Positions 36,521 to 45,118 of a stretch of 64,000 nucleotides of DNA are shown here, piece after piece. Under the pieces are notes generated by a model. The model was not told the origin of the DNA. It saw nothing but the letters and a program-made list of their open reading frames with translations, and did no database searches. This DNA comes from Pseudomonas kairouanensis (GTDB taxonomy: Bacteria > Pseudomonadota > Gammaproteobacteria > Pseudomonadales > Pseudomonadaceae). Each line of letters opens with the position of its first letter. Within the stretch, counting starts at the first letter, position 1. Both the position numbers and the translations under genes were made by a program. Location: contig NZ_QUZU01000006.1 of NCBI RefSeq assembly GCF_004682055.1, positions 1 to 64,000 of the forward strand, in the 5' to 3' direction.

Positions 36521-36534
36521 TTACTGAGTGCTAG

Positions 36535-36566
36535 AAAAAAGCCCGGCTTAGGCCGGGCTTTTTTTC
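36535..36566. terminator. Bidirectional rho-independent terminator between oprF and cobA
   Basis: AAAAAA-GCCCGGC-TTAG-GCCGGGC-TTTTTTT: perfect 7-bp GC stem, 4-base loop, A and T tracts on the two sides, serving the convergent oprF and cobA genes. Confidence 0.93.
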
Positions 36567-36580
36567 GCCCGCCATTTGCC

Positions 36581-37324
36581 TCAGGCGCTGGCTGCCGTTG
36601 CGAGGCATGCCGCTTGCCCGGCATCGGCAACACGGCCGATCACCAGGATTGCCGGGCTCTTCAATGCAAATGCCTGGGCATCTTCGTACATCCGCGACAG
36701 CTCACTGCGACATTCCCGTTGCTGGGGCAGCGATGCGTTTTCGATCATCGCCACCGGCATATCCGCCGCCATCCCACCCTCCAGCAGTTGCTGGCGAATG
36801 TCCTCCAGCTTCGCCACACCCATGTACACCACCAATGTCGTTCCGCCCTCTGCCAATGCGCGCCAATTGAGGCTGCTGTCGTCCTGAGTGTGCGCCGTGA
36901 CCAGCGTTACACCCCGGCTCACCCCGCGCAGCGTCAGCGGCACTGCGCAATTGGTCGCGCCCGCTAGCCCGGCGGTGATCCCGTTGACCAGTTCCACCTC
37001 GATACCCCGTTCACGCAGCCACATGGCCTCCTCACCACCGCGCCCGAAAATGCACGGGTCGCCGCCTTTGAGCCTCACCACGCACTTGCCTTGGCGGGCA
37101 TAACGCAGCATCAGGCGGTGAATAAACGCCTGTGGCGTGGAACGGCAGCCGCCGCGTTTGCCGACCGTGATCACCCGTGCATTGGCGCAATGTTCCAGTA
37201 CCGCAGGGTTGACCAGGTCATCAATGAGCACCACATCGGCTTCACTCAAGGCCCGTACAGCCTTGAGGGTCAACAACTCCGGATCGCCGGGGCCAGCGCC
37301 CACCAGCCAGACTTTTGCGTTCAT
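36581..37324 (-). CDS. cobA: Uroporphyrinogen-III C-methyltransferase
   Basis: 247-residue SAM-dependent methyltransferase making precorrin-2 for siroheme (nitrite and sulfite reductases) and cobalamin. Motifs are VGAGPGDPELLTLKA, VRLKGGDPCIFGRGGEE and GITAGLAGATNCAVPLTLRG. The start is ATG 37324 (MNAKVWLVGAG). It is last in the nitrate operon, where it normally supplies siroheme for NirB. The nirBD-nasC genes that usually precede it are missing; only 26 bp separate it from the kinase gene. Confidence 0.95.
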   Translation of the reverse strand: MNAKVWLVGAGPGDPELLTLKAVRALSEADVVLIDDLVNPAVLEHCANARVITVGKRGGCRSTPQAFIHRLMLRYARQGKCVVRLKGGDPCIFGRGGEEAMWLRERGIEVELVNGITAGLAGATNCAVPLTLRGVSRGVTLVTAHTQDDSSLNWRALAEGGTTLVVYMGVAKLEDIRQQLLEGGMAADMPVAMIENASLPQQRECRSELSRMYEDAQAFALKSPAILVIGRVADAGQAACLATAASA

Positions 37325-37350
37325 AGGTTTTTCCTCGTCCAGGGATGACG

Positions 37351-39021
37351 TCAGCTGTGAAAAAGTGAGTACAGCAACACCAGATTGATCAGCATCGAGA
37401 CCAGGGCCAGCGTGCGCCAGACCTTCAACGGCTCGCGTTCCAGTAAAGGCCTTGGGCGAATGCTCAGCGCCTGCCGGTCTGCCTGCTCCAGTACCAGCAG
37501 CCATTCTTCGGCCGTTTCATAACGTTGCGCCGGTTGCGCGGCCACTGCTCGCTCAAGGCACTGGGGCAGCCAGTCCGGCAAATCGGGGCGATAACGGCTG
37601 GCGCTGACCGGCTGGGTGAACCTGGGGCGTTGGAATGCTTCGATTTCACCGTAGGGGTAATGCCCGGTCAGCAGGTAATAGAGGGTGACGCCTACGCTGT
37701 ATAAATCTTGCTGGGCCGTAGGATGTTCACCATTGAATGCCTCGGGCGCGATAAAGCTCGGCGTGCCCGGCAGCACATGGGCATGATCTTCCGAAAGCCC
37801 AGGGCAGTAGGCCAGGCCAAAATCCAGCACGCGCAGTTCGCCATCGTCTCCCAGCAGCAGGTTTTCGGGCTTGATATCGCGGTGCAGGATCTGTCTTCGA
37901 TGCAGTAAACCCACTGCCCGAAGCAGGCGCTCTGCAATGGATTGCCATTGCGCCAGGGGCAGCGGGCCGTGACGTTGAAGCAGTTCGGCAAGGGTTTGCC
38001 CAGGGTATTCACGCATCACGTAATACAGATGCTGGCGCCCGCTGGCGGCGTGGACTTCTGGAAAGGCACGCCCGGCAACCCTGCGCAAAAACCATTCCTC
38101 CGAGAGCAAGGCCTGGCCTGCGTCGGTGTCGTCGTCGCGGCTCAACGGCAGGGTTTTGAGCAGCCAGGGTTGTTGCTGGGCATCGCGTACCCGGTACAGC
38201 AACGACTGACGGCTGTGGGCCAGCACAGCGTCCACCTGCCAACCTTCAAAGTGTTGTCCGACTTTCAAGGCGGGTGGCAATGGCCATTGCTGCAATTGCA
38301 CCAGGGCATCGCCAAGGGTGGCCGCGCCGAGGCTATCGACGCGCACCAGCAAGGCGCTGGCATTGTCCTGGCTGCCCGCCAGGTGCGCTGCGTTCACCAG
38401 CGTGGTGACTGCCAGGTCCAGGTTTGCTTGTTCACGCAGGATCGCGCTGATGCTGTGATCCCCCAGCGTTGCCCATACGCCATCACTGAGCAGCAGGAAG
38501 CACTCGCCGGCGCGCAGCTGGCCATCCAGGAAATCCACCACCAGGTGTTGATCCAGCCCGAGGGCCCGCTTGAGCACATGCTGCATGCCCGGCTGTTCCC
38601 AAACATGATCTTCAGTGATGCGCTGCAACTCGCCGTCCAGCCACCGGTATGCACGGCAATCGCCGACATGGGCCAAGGTGAAACGCTGGCCGCGAAACAC
38701 GAGGGCGCTGAGGGTGGTGAGCAACGGCTGACCGCCTCCATTGGCCTGCAGCCAGCGATTCTGCGCCAGCAGCAAGCGCTCCAGCGCCTGGGCCACGCTC
38801 CAGGTCTGAGGTGTGGCGTAGTAGTCCAGCGCCAGGGCTTGCAAGGTCGAGCGCGCCGCCAGGCCACCGTCGGCGCACTGGCTCACGCCATCGGCCATGG
38901 CGCACAGGTAGCCTTTGCTGGCGGCCAGTTCGGCCACGGGCGTGACCACCCGCAGCGCGTCCTGGTTTTCTGCCCGCGGGCCGATGGTGCTGGCGTGGGC
39001 GACGCTCAGTTGCAGGCTCAT
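37351..39021 (-). CDS. PP2C-type phosphatase fused to Ser/Thr protein kinase
   Basis: 556 residues. The N-terminal PP2C domain (about 1-235) has ENQDALR, MADGVSQCADGG and LLSDGV metal sites. The Hanks-type kinase domain (about 255-520) has LHRDIKPENLLL and LDFGLAYCPG. The C-terminus is one membrane helix (LALVSMLINLVLLYSLF), so both enzymes face the cytoplasm. It overlaps the nasA stop by 1 bp (TGATG). The same gene sits in nitrate assimilation operons of other pseudomonads, where its target is not known. Confidence 0.93.
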   Translation of the reverse strand: MSLQLSVAHASTIGPRAENQDALRVVTPVAELAASKGYLCAMADGVSQCADGGLAARSTLQALALDYYATPQTWSVAQALERLLLAQNRWLQANGGGQPLLTTLSALVFRGQRFTLAHVGDCRAYRWLDGELQRITEDHVWEQPGMQHVLKRALGLDQHLVVDFLDGQLRAGECFLLLSDGVWATLGDHSISAILREQANLDLAVTTLVNAAHLAGSQDNASALLVRVDSLGAATLGDALVQLQQWPLPPALKVGQHFEGWQVDAVLAHSRQSLLYRVRDAQQQPWLLKTLPLSRDDDTDAGQALLSEEWFLRRVAGRAFPEVHAASGRQHLYYVMREYPGQTLAELLQRHGPLPLAQWQSIAERLLRAVGLLHRRQILHRDIKPENLLLGDDGELRVLDFGLAYCPGLSEDHAHVLPGTPSFIAPEAFNGEHPTAQQDLYSVGVTLYYLLTGHYPYGEIEAFQRPRFTQPVSASRYRPDLPDWLPQCLERAVAAQPAQRYETAEEWLLVLEQADRQALSIRPRPLLEREPLKVWRTLALVSMLINLVLLYSLFHS

Positions 39022-40232
39022 CAGACCCGCGCAGCCGTCACGGCAGCCGAGCCCCAGGTGGTTCTCCAGCGGCGCTTCACGCCGTGCAGGCCAAACCAGG
39101 CGAGTACACCCAGGCTGGCGAACAACCACAGGGCCATCTGGTAACTGCCGGTGCTTTGCTTGATCGCGCCCATGCCCGCCGCCAAGGCGAAACCGCCGAT
39201 ACCACCGGCCATGCCGATCAGGCCGGTCATCACGCCGATCTCACGACGGAATCGTTGCGGCACCAGTTGGAACACCGCGCCATTGCCTGCGCCCAGACCG
39301 AGCATGGTGCAGACGAAAAGCGCCAGTGCCGCGTAGGAACTTGGCAGGTTGAAACCCACCGCCGCGATGCAGATCGCCGCCACGCTGTACATGCCCAGCA
39401 AGGTACGAATCCCGCCGAAGCGATCCGCCAGGGCGCCACCCAATGGGCGCATCAAGCTGCCACCGAACACGCAGGCGGCGGTGTAGTAACCGGCGGCCAC
39501 CGGGCTCAGGCCATATTGGTCGTTGAAATAGCCGGGCAGGGCGCTGGCCAGGCCGATAAAGCCGCCGAAGGTCACACTGTAGAAGAACATGAACCACCAA
39601 CTGTCGCGGTCGCCCAGGGCCTTGAAGTAGTCGGCCATGGATTTGGCTTTTGGCCGTTCAGGGGCATTGCGCGCCAGCCAGGCAAACACGATCAGGGTGA
39701 GGATCAACGGAATCAGCGCAAAGCCGAACACGTTGCTCCAGCCGAATGCCGCCGCCAGGACCGGTGCCAGCAACGCGGCGAACACCGTGCCCGAGTTGCC
39801 TGCGCCCGCGATGCCCATTGCCTTGCCTTGATGCTCAGCGGGGTACCACTGGGATGCCAGGGGCAGGGCGACCGCAAACGATGCGCCGGCCATCCCCAGG
39901 AACACACCCAGCAGCAGGGCCTGCTCGTAACTGTGGATGCCCAGTTTCCACGCGCCGAACAATGCACAGATCACAATCACCTGGCCGATCAGGCCAGCCG
40001 TCTTGGGCGACAGCTTGTCGGCCAGCATGCCCATCAAAAATCGCAGGACCGCGCCGGCCAGGATCGGCGTTGCCACCATCAAACCGCGCTGCTGGGTGGT
40101 CAGGTGCAGGTCGGCGGCAATTTGTATGGCCAGCGGGCCCAGCAGGTACCAGACCATGAAGCTCAGGTCGAAATACAGGAACGCGGCAAACAGGGTCGGG
40201 GTGTGCCCGGATTTCCAGAAGCTTGATTTCAT
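39021..40232 (-). CDS. nasA: Nitrate/nitrite MFS transporter
   Basis: 403 residues, twelve predicted membrane helices, NarK/NasA family. Signature regions are FAAFLYFDLSFMVWYLLGPLA near the start and the nitrate-signature glycine-rich helices LGVFLGMAGASFAVALPLASQWYP and GAGNSGTVFAALLAP. The start was set at 40232 (MKSSFWKSGH); the frame upstream runs through the leader RNA. Expression should depend on NasT reading through the terminator in that leader. Confidence 0.94.
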   Translation of the reverse strand: MKSSFWKSGHTPTLFAAFLYFDLSFMVWYLLGPLAIQIAADLHLTTQQRGLMVATPILAGAVLRFLMGMLADKLSPKTAGLIGQVIVICALFGAWKLGIHSYEQALLLGVFLGMAGASFAVALPLASQWYPAEHQGKAMGIAGAGNSGTVFAALLAPVLAAAFGWSNVFGFALIPLILTLIVFAWLARNAPERPKAKSMADYFKALGDRDSWWFMFFYSVTFGGFIGLASALPGYFNDQYGLSPVAAGYYTAACVFGGSLMRPLGGALADRFGGIRTLLGMYSVAAICIAAVGFNLPSSYAALALFVCTMLGLGAGNGAVFQLVPQRFRREIGVMTGLIGMAGGIGGFALAAGMGAIKQSTGSYQMALWLFASLGVLAWFGLHGVKRRWRTTWGSAAVTAARV

Positions 40233-40329
40233 CACGCACCTCAACGGTTGGGAGTCTTGTAAGAAGGCCTGGTGATGGAGCCGCCGCTGATGGCCGCCCC
40301 ACCGGCCCCGAGCGATCAGGGCCAAAACG

Positions 40330-40369
40330 AAAAAACGCCGCCACCGGGTTCGCGTGGGCAAACCGGGTG
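40330..40369 (-). terminator. Attenuator terminator in the nasA leader
   Basis: On the minus strand, CACCCGGTTTGC and GCGAACCCGGTG form a stem (one mismatch, one G-U) with a CCAC loop. GCGGCG and a six-T run (complement of 40330-40335) follow. It lies about 100 nt before the nasA start, downstream of the ANTAR-type hairpin, and would stop transcription unless NasT prevents it from forming. Confidence 0.8.
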
Positions 40370-40392
40370 TGCGACGTCTTTGTCGTGGAAGG

Positions 40393-40412
40393 GGCAACCG
40401 CCGTTGGTTACC
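40393..40412 (-). promoter_or_regulatory. ANTAR-target hairpin in the nasA leader RNA
   Basis: Minus-strand RNA GGUAACC-AACGGC-GGUUGCC: a 7-bp stem closing a six-base loop with A at position 1 and G at position 4, the hallmark of RNA bound by ANTAR antiterminators such as NasT. It lies 23 nt upstream of the terminator stem. Known targets have two such hairpins; the expected upstream partner is not clear here. Confidence 0.75.
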
Positions 40413-40444
40413 TGTGACTATCCCTTAGCAAGAGCTGCGCCAAA

Positions 40445-41020
40445 TCAGCCAAGCAGCTCGCTCATGGCGATGATCTGCTCAGCCACCTGGATCAGTTTCT
40501 GCTGGCGGCTCATGGCCTGGCGGCGCATCAGGGTGTAGGCCTCTTCTTCATTGCAGTGCTTCATTTTCATCAACATGCCCTTGGCCAGTTCGATACGCTT
40601 GCGCTCGGCCAACTGCTGGTCGCGTGCGTGCAGCTGCGCGCGCAAGGCCTGGTCACTTTCGAAACGCGCCATGGCAACGTCGAGGATCGGTTGCAGACGC
40701 TGGGCCTGTATGCCTTCGACGATATAGGCGCTGACGCCGGACTTGATGGCCTGGCGCATCACATCCGGGTCGTGCTCATCGGTAAACATCACGATCGGCC
40801 GAGGCTGGTCGCGGCTTACCAGCACCACCTGCTCCATCACATCCCGACCCGGTGACTCGGTATCGATCAGAATCACATCCGGGCGCACCGTTTCGACGCG
40901 TGCCGGCAGGTCGATGATCAGGCCAGACTCATCGATCACCTCGAAACCGGCTTCGATCAGCGCCGTTCGGAGGCGACCGACCTTGCGCGGGGTATCGTTG
41001 ATCAACAGGATTCGCAGCAT
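40445..41020 (-). CDS. nasT: ANTAR-domain response regulator / antiterminator NasT
   Basis: 191 residues from ATG 41020 (MLRILLINDTPRK). The N-terminal receiver-like domain has Asp in VILIDTESPG. A coiled-coil linker and the C-terminal ANTAR domain follow (AERKRIELAKGMLMKMKHCNEEEAYTLMRRQAM, about 130-165). NasT binds leader RNA of nitrate genes and prevents termination; without nitrate it is held by NasS, whose gene is 13 bp upstream. Confidence 0.96.
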   Translation of the reverse strand: MLRILLINDTPRKVGRLRTALIEAGFEVIDESGLIIDLPARVETVRPDVILIDTESPGRDVMEQVVLVSRDQPRPIVMFTDEHDPDVMRQAIKSGVSAYIVEGIQAQRLQPILDVAMARFESDQALRAQLHARDQQLAERKRIELAKGMLMKMKHCNEEEAYTLMRRQAMSRQQKLIQVAEQIIAMSELLG

Positions 41021-41033
41021 AGGTGGGCTCCTG

Positions 41034-42260
41034 TCAGCGCAAGGCTTGGCGGCTGGCGTGATCGACCATGGCATGCAGGCGGAAGCTGCGGGCGTAGCCG
41101 ACAGGGTCCGAGCCGTCCCAGACCTTGCCGTCGATCAGTTGGCTACTGCGCATGTCCCGGACATTGGCGGCAACGCCCGTTGCTTCGGCCGCCTGGCGGT
41201 ACAGCGCCAGTTGCTGCACTTGGCGGGCGACGCCCAGGTAATCAGGGTCTTCGCGCAGCAGGCCCCAGCGACGGAACTGGGTCATGAACCACATGCCATC
41301 GGACAAGTAGGGCAGGTTCACCTCGCCATCGGCAAAGAACCGCAGGGCATGTGGGTCTTGCCAGTGGTTGCCCAGGCCGTCGTCATAAGCGCCCAGCAGG
41401 CGCGGTTCAATGCAGTCGAGCGGGGCGTCGAGGTAGTCGCGGCCACTGAGCAGTTGGGCGGTGGAGCGGCGGTTTTCGGTGCTTGCTTCTATAAAGCGAC
41501 TGGCCTCCAGGATCGCCATTACCAGCACACGCGCGGTGTTGGGGTATTGGTCGACAAAGGCCTGGGTGCAGCCGAGTACTTTTTCGGGATGATTCGGCCA
41601 GATCGCCTGGGTGGTGGCCAGGGTAAAGCCCTGGTTTTGTTTTACGGCGCTGGCGCACCACGGCTCGCCGACGCAAAAGCCATCGATGCGCCCGGCTTGC
41701 AGGTGCGCGACCATTTGCGGTGGCGGTACCACTACGCTGTCCACGTCCTGCAACGGGTGAATGCCCTGGCTCGCCAACCAGTAGTAGAGCCACATGGCGT
41801 GGGTGCCGGTAGGAAAGGTCTGGGCGAAGGTCAGTTTTGTGCTGCTTTGGTGCACGCGCCGGTCCAATGCTTCAGGAGTGATCACCCCTTGCTGTTGCAG
41901 GCCGTGGGACAAGTTGATGCTTTGGCCATTCTGGTTCAGCCCCATCAGTACCGCCATGTCGGTGGGGGCCACGCCGCCGATGCCCAGGTGCACGGCATAG
42001 ATCAGCCCGTACAGGCTATGGGCGGCGTCCAGTTCTCCGCTGACCAGCTTGTCCCGCAGATTGGCCCATGAGGACTGGCGCTTGAGGTTCAAGGTCAGGC
42101 CGTAGGGTTGGGCGAAGCCTTGGGTGGCGGCCACCACAAGCGAGGCGCAATCGCTCAAGGCCATGAAGCCCAGGTCGAGGCTGCTTTTCTCCGGGGCATC
42201 ACTGCCGTTGACCCACGCCAGTGGGTCGTTCATCGGGCTGTTGCCTGCCGAATCGTTCAT
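41034..42260 (-). CDS. nasS: Nitrate sensor NasS
   Basis: 408 residues related to ABC-type nitrate-binding proteins (NrtA) but without a signal peptide, as expected for the cytoplasmic nitrate sensor. Typical stretches are LGFMALSDCASLVVAATQGFAQPYGL and FCVGEPWCASAVKQNQGF. It holds NasT inactive until nitrate or nitrite binds. The start is ATG 42260 with GAGAAGGTAGGTG upstream. A sigma-54 promoter-like sequence lies about 130 bp before it. Confidence 0.95.
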   Translation of the reverse strand: MNDSAGNSPMNDPLAWVNGSDAPEKSSLDLGFMALSDCASLVVAATQGFAQPYGLTLNLKRQSSWANLRDKLVSGELDAAHSLYGLIYAVHLGIGGVAPTDMAVLMGLNQNGQSINLSHGLQQQGVITPEALDRRVHQSSTKLTFAQTFPTGTHAMWLYYWLASQGIHPLQDVDSVVVPPPQMVAHLQAGRIDGFCVGEPWCASAVKQNQGFTLATTQAIWPNHPEKVLGCTQAFVDQYPNTARVLVMAILEASRFIEASTENRRSTAQLLSGRDYLDAPLDCIEPRLLGAYDDGLGNHWQDPHALRFFADGEVNLPYLSDGMWFMTQFRRWGLLREDPDYLGVARQVQQLALYRQAAEATGVAANVRDMRSSQLIDGKVWDGSDPVGYARSFRLHAMVDHASRQALR

Positions 42261-42388
42261 CAACACCTACCTTCTCTTTCAAAAAAAAGCGCCGCTCCCT
42301 CAGATGGCGATGTAGGCCATTGCGGGTAACGACGCCTTTGTCCGTAAGCCCGCGCCGTCGTTGGTGCGTGCTCTAGTAGGGAGTTCAT

Positions 42389-42404
42389 AGCAAGGCACAT
42401 GCCA
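42389..42404 (-). promoter_or_regulatory. Sigma-54 promoter-like site of nasST
   Basis: Minus strand TGGCATGTGCCTTGCT: -24 TGGCAT (one mismatch), -12 TTGCT (perfect), GG-N10-GC spacing exact. The predicted start near 42378 gives a leader of about 118 nt before nasS. Nitrogen-limitation control by NtrC/RpoN fits the operon's role. Confidence 0.6.
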
Positions 42405-42509
42405 TGGGTAGAAGGGCGGGGAGTGCCGTCAGCTTTCCATCAAGATTGAAACGGGGCGGCCTTTCAGTATGGCCGCTTCTTAACGCCAGGCCGCCCAGGA
42501 AACCCCACG

Positions 42510-43952
42510 GTGTACGCTGTCTCTCCCTTCACGATGCTTCGCTGCTGGCTGCTGCTTATCGTGCTGCTGCTGGGAAGCACGCCTGCCTGGGGCGAGGTCT
42601 ATCAGGCGCAGGACGAAAGTTTGCATACCGTATTCACTGCGCTGTCGGTGCCCCTCGGGTTGCCCATCGTGGTCAGTCGCCAGGTGGCTCTCAAGCGTTT
42701 CAGTGGTGAGCTGGACCTTGATGCGCCGCAACGCGCCCTGGACGCGCTTGTTTCGCAGCAGGGCCTGATTGGGCACAACAATGGGCAGGCGCTTTTTCTC
42801 TACGACGCCAGCGAGGCCAAAAGTTCGGCAGTGGCCCTGCGGCATATTTCCGTCGACAGGTTTCGTGGCCTCATGCGCCGCTCCGGGCTCGATGAATCGC
42901 CCTATCCCCTGCGCCCGGCCAGCGCGCGGACGTTTTACGTGTCTGGCCCTGCGAGTTATGTCGACCAGGTACTGCGCCTGGCCCAATTGATGGACCGGCA
43001 GAGGGCCGCGCTGCGCGTGGGTAGCCAGTCGTTTGGCGTGGTGCAGGTGCTCAACACCCATGTGGCGGACCGTCAGTACGCCATGGGCGATGGCCCCGTC
43101 ACCGTACCGGGGATGGCCTCGATGATCACGACCCTACTGGCCGGTGAGCACCAGGGACCGTTGGCCGACAGCAATCTTTCAGTCATTGCCTACCCCGACA
43201 CCAACAGCCTGCTGATCAAAGGCCAGCCCGAGCAGGTAAAGATCATCGAGCAGTTGGTGGCGGAGTTGGACATGCCCAAGCGACCGATCGAGGTGGCGTT
43301 GTGGTTGGTAGATGTGGACCGTCGCGAATTGAAGACGCTGGGGCTTGAGTGGGACAGCGACGCCTCGACCACCCGAATCATGGAACCCTTGGAGGATGAT
43401 CGCCTGATGGCGCAGATCGCCACGCTGGAGCGTCGGCGGCGGGCGAGGGTGGTCACGCTGCCGGTGATCCTCACTCAGGAGAATGTGCCAGCGGTGTTCC
43501 AGGACAATCACACCTTTTATCTGCCGGGCCCCGGAGAAGACCCCGTCGACTGGACGCCCGTGCGTTACGGCGCCCAGGTCAGCGTATTGCCGCGATTTGC
43601 ACAGGCGCACCAGGTCGAGATGCTCCTGAAAGTCGAGGATGGCCGTCAGGTGACTGAGGCGGGGCAACGTGCAGAGCCGACTGTGGTAGGGCGCGTTGGG
43701 ATGAGTGGCGTCGTGCGTGTGCCGCAGGGCAAGCGTTTGTGGGTGGGGGCGTTTCGACAAGAGACCCGCCTGGGGCGCAGTGCAGCGCCGGGTGGCTCGG
43801 CACGGGTTCGTCTGTTTGTGATTCAAGCCCGCGCCGTGGGTGAAGAGCTGAAAACGACGGCTGGAACCATCGGCCCGCCGCCTCTGACCGCACCCCAGTA
43901 CGAGCGTGTACAGCGTGCGTTTGTCCGGCCTGGGCGCGATGTTTTTCCGTAG
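42510..43952 (+). CDS. sctC: Type III secretion outer-membrane secretin (SctC/InvG family)
   Basis: 480 residues with a signal peptide (LLLIVLLLGSTPAWGE). N-terminal N0/N1 ring-building domains (VFTALSVPLGLPIVVSRQV ... RTFYVSGPASYVDQVLRLAQLMDR) match SctC/InvG. The C-terminal secretin core runs from PIEVALWLVDVDRREL to GVVRVPQGKRLWVGAFRQETR. It is shorter than InvG (about 560). GTG 42510 has AGGA upstream; ATG 42534 is the alternative. No needle, export-apparatus or ATPase genes are in the window, only a HilA-like regulator and an IagB-like gene downstream. Confidence 0.85.
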   Translation: MYAVSPFTMLRCWLLLIVLLLGSTPAWGEVYQAQDESLHTVFTALSVPLGLPIVVSRQVALKRFSGELDLDAPQRALDALVSQQGLIGHNNGQALFLYDASEAKSSAVALRHISVDRFRGLMRRSGLDESPYPLRPASARTFYVSGPASYVDQVLRLAQLMDRQRAALRVGSQSFGVVQVLNTHVADRQYAMGDGPVTVPGMASMITTLLAGEHQGPLADSNLSVIAYPDTNSLLIKGQPEQVKIIEQLVAELDMPKRPIEVALWLVDVDRRELKTLGLEWDSDASTTRIMEPLEDDRLMAQIATLERRRRARVVTLPVILTQENVPAVFQDNHTFYLPGPGEDPVDWTPVRYGAQVSVLPRFAQAHQVEMLLKVEDGRQVTEAGQRAEPTVVGRVGMSGVVRVPQGKRLWVGAFRQETRLGRSAAPGGSARVRLFVIQARAVGEELKTTAGTIGPPPLTAPQYERVQRAFVRPGRDVFP

Positions 43953-44179
43953 ATAAGGAGGTTCGCTTAGGCGTTGAGTTTTACGAGGTTTATTCGGAGT
44001 GGGTGTCGGGCCGGTGTGGATAGAGAAATATCTTACGGATGAGCTTCGCAAGGCACTGGAATGTATGGGTTTTTTCCTAGGGTTGGGGGCGGCGCAGGTT
44101 TTTATAGTCCAGGCATTGGTCTGCGGGCCAGCAACGCAACGAAGGTTTTGAATGTGGGAAGTTGGATGCAGAGGTGTTT
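43953..44179. other. 227-bp intergenic region
   Basis: Space between the secretin gene and the HilA-like regulator. No open frame, REP element or convincing terminator seen. It has a lower GC content than flanking housekeeping genes and several T-rich runs near 44070 and 44098. Confidence 0.5.
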
Positions 44180-44578
44180 ATGGCCGTCGCAAATGATCAG
44201 GGAATGACCACGTCCCTGGTCTTCTCCCATTGGACCCTGCATGCAGATGGTCGCCTGACCGGTGACGGCACTGATGTGCAGTTGCCACCCAAGGAGTGGC
44301 AGGTGCTGCGGCTGCTGCTGGTCTCCGGTGGTGCGCTGATGACCAAGGACCGGTTGTTGGAGATGGCCTGGCCCCAGGGGGAGGTGGCTGAAGAATCATT
44401 GACCCGTTGTATCTATTCGTTGCGTAAACATCTGAGGGCTGACAAAGGGTTCATCAAGACCATCTACGGGCGTGGGTACCGGTTTACCTGTGCGGTGAGG
44501 GCCGAATGGCAAGGGGTGGGGCGTATCGACCCAGTAGGACAGGTGTGTTTTGCCTGCGGTCAGGTCCGCCATGTTTAG
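44180..44578 (+). CDS. OmpR/HilA-type winged-helix transcriptional regulator
   Basis: 132 residues from ATG 44180 with AGAGG six bases upstream; a TTG at 44162 is less likely. It is essentially one OmpR-type DNA-binding domain: LPPKEWQVLRLLLVSGGALMTKDRLLEMAWP, then EESLTRCIYSLRKHLRADKGFIKTIYGRGYRFTC. No receiver or TPR domain is present, so it is a short form of ToxR/HilA/CadC-type regulators. Position between a type III secretin and IagB supports a HilA-like role. Its stop overlaps the next start by 8 bp. Confidence 0.85.
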   Translation: MAVANDQGMTTSLVFSHWTLHADGRLTGDGTDVQLPPKEWQVLRLLLVSGGALMTKDRLLEMAWPQGEVAEESLTRCIYSLRKHLRADKGFIKTIYGRGYRFTCAVRAEWQGVGRIDPVGQVCFACGQVRHV

Positions 44579-45032
44579 GTTTTTGTCCGTGTGGCTGTTA
44601 CTGGGCGGGCTGACGAGCGTAACCCCGGCCTTTGCCTACTGCTGGGGAGAGGTAGCCAGCCGATATGACATTGAGCCTGAGTTGTTGCAGGCGATTGCCG
44701 CTGTGGAGTCCGGGTATCGTGCCGATGCGATGAACCATGCCAACCGCAATGGCACCTGGGACATAGGGCTGATGCAGATCAACAGTATCCACCTGCCTCG
44801 TTTACTCAAGCTGGGCATTACCGAGGAGCGGTTATTGGCTGAGCCTTGCTTGTCTGTGGAGGTGGGGGCTTCGATTCTGGCCGGTTTCATCCAGCGCTTC
44901 GGTTACAACTGGACGGCGGTGGGCGCCTATAACGCGGGGCCGGGGGCAGGGCCCGAACGGGAGGCGTTGCGCATGCGGTATGCCCAGAAGATATGGGCGC
45001 GCTATGAGGCGTTGGTGTCGCTTCGCTACTGA
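44571..45032 (+). CDS. Type III secretion-associated lytic transglycosylase (IagB family)
   Basis: 153 residues from ATG 44571, signal peptide [21 protein letters not shown]. It is an SLT domain with the catalytic Glu in [15 protein letters not shown], then [18 protein letters not shown] and [16 protein letters not shown]. IagB proteins open local gaps in peptidoglycan for secretion machines. Translation is coupled to the regulator by an 8-bp overlap (ATGTTTAG). Confidence 0.88.
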   Translation: MFRFLSVWLLLGGLTSVTPAFAYCWGEVASRYDIEPELLQAIAAVESGYRADAMNHANRNGTWDIGLMQINSIHLPRLLKLGITEERLLAEPCLSVEVGASILAGFIQRFGYNWTAVGAYNAGPGAGPEREALRMRYAQKIWARYEALVSLRY

Positions 45033-45118
45033 TGATTGGACGGCACGCCTCGCACGCAACCGGCTACCCCGGCTATAATCGCCGCCACCTTCCGCCGCCA
45101 CCCGAGTCTAGCCCGCCC

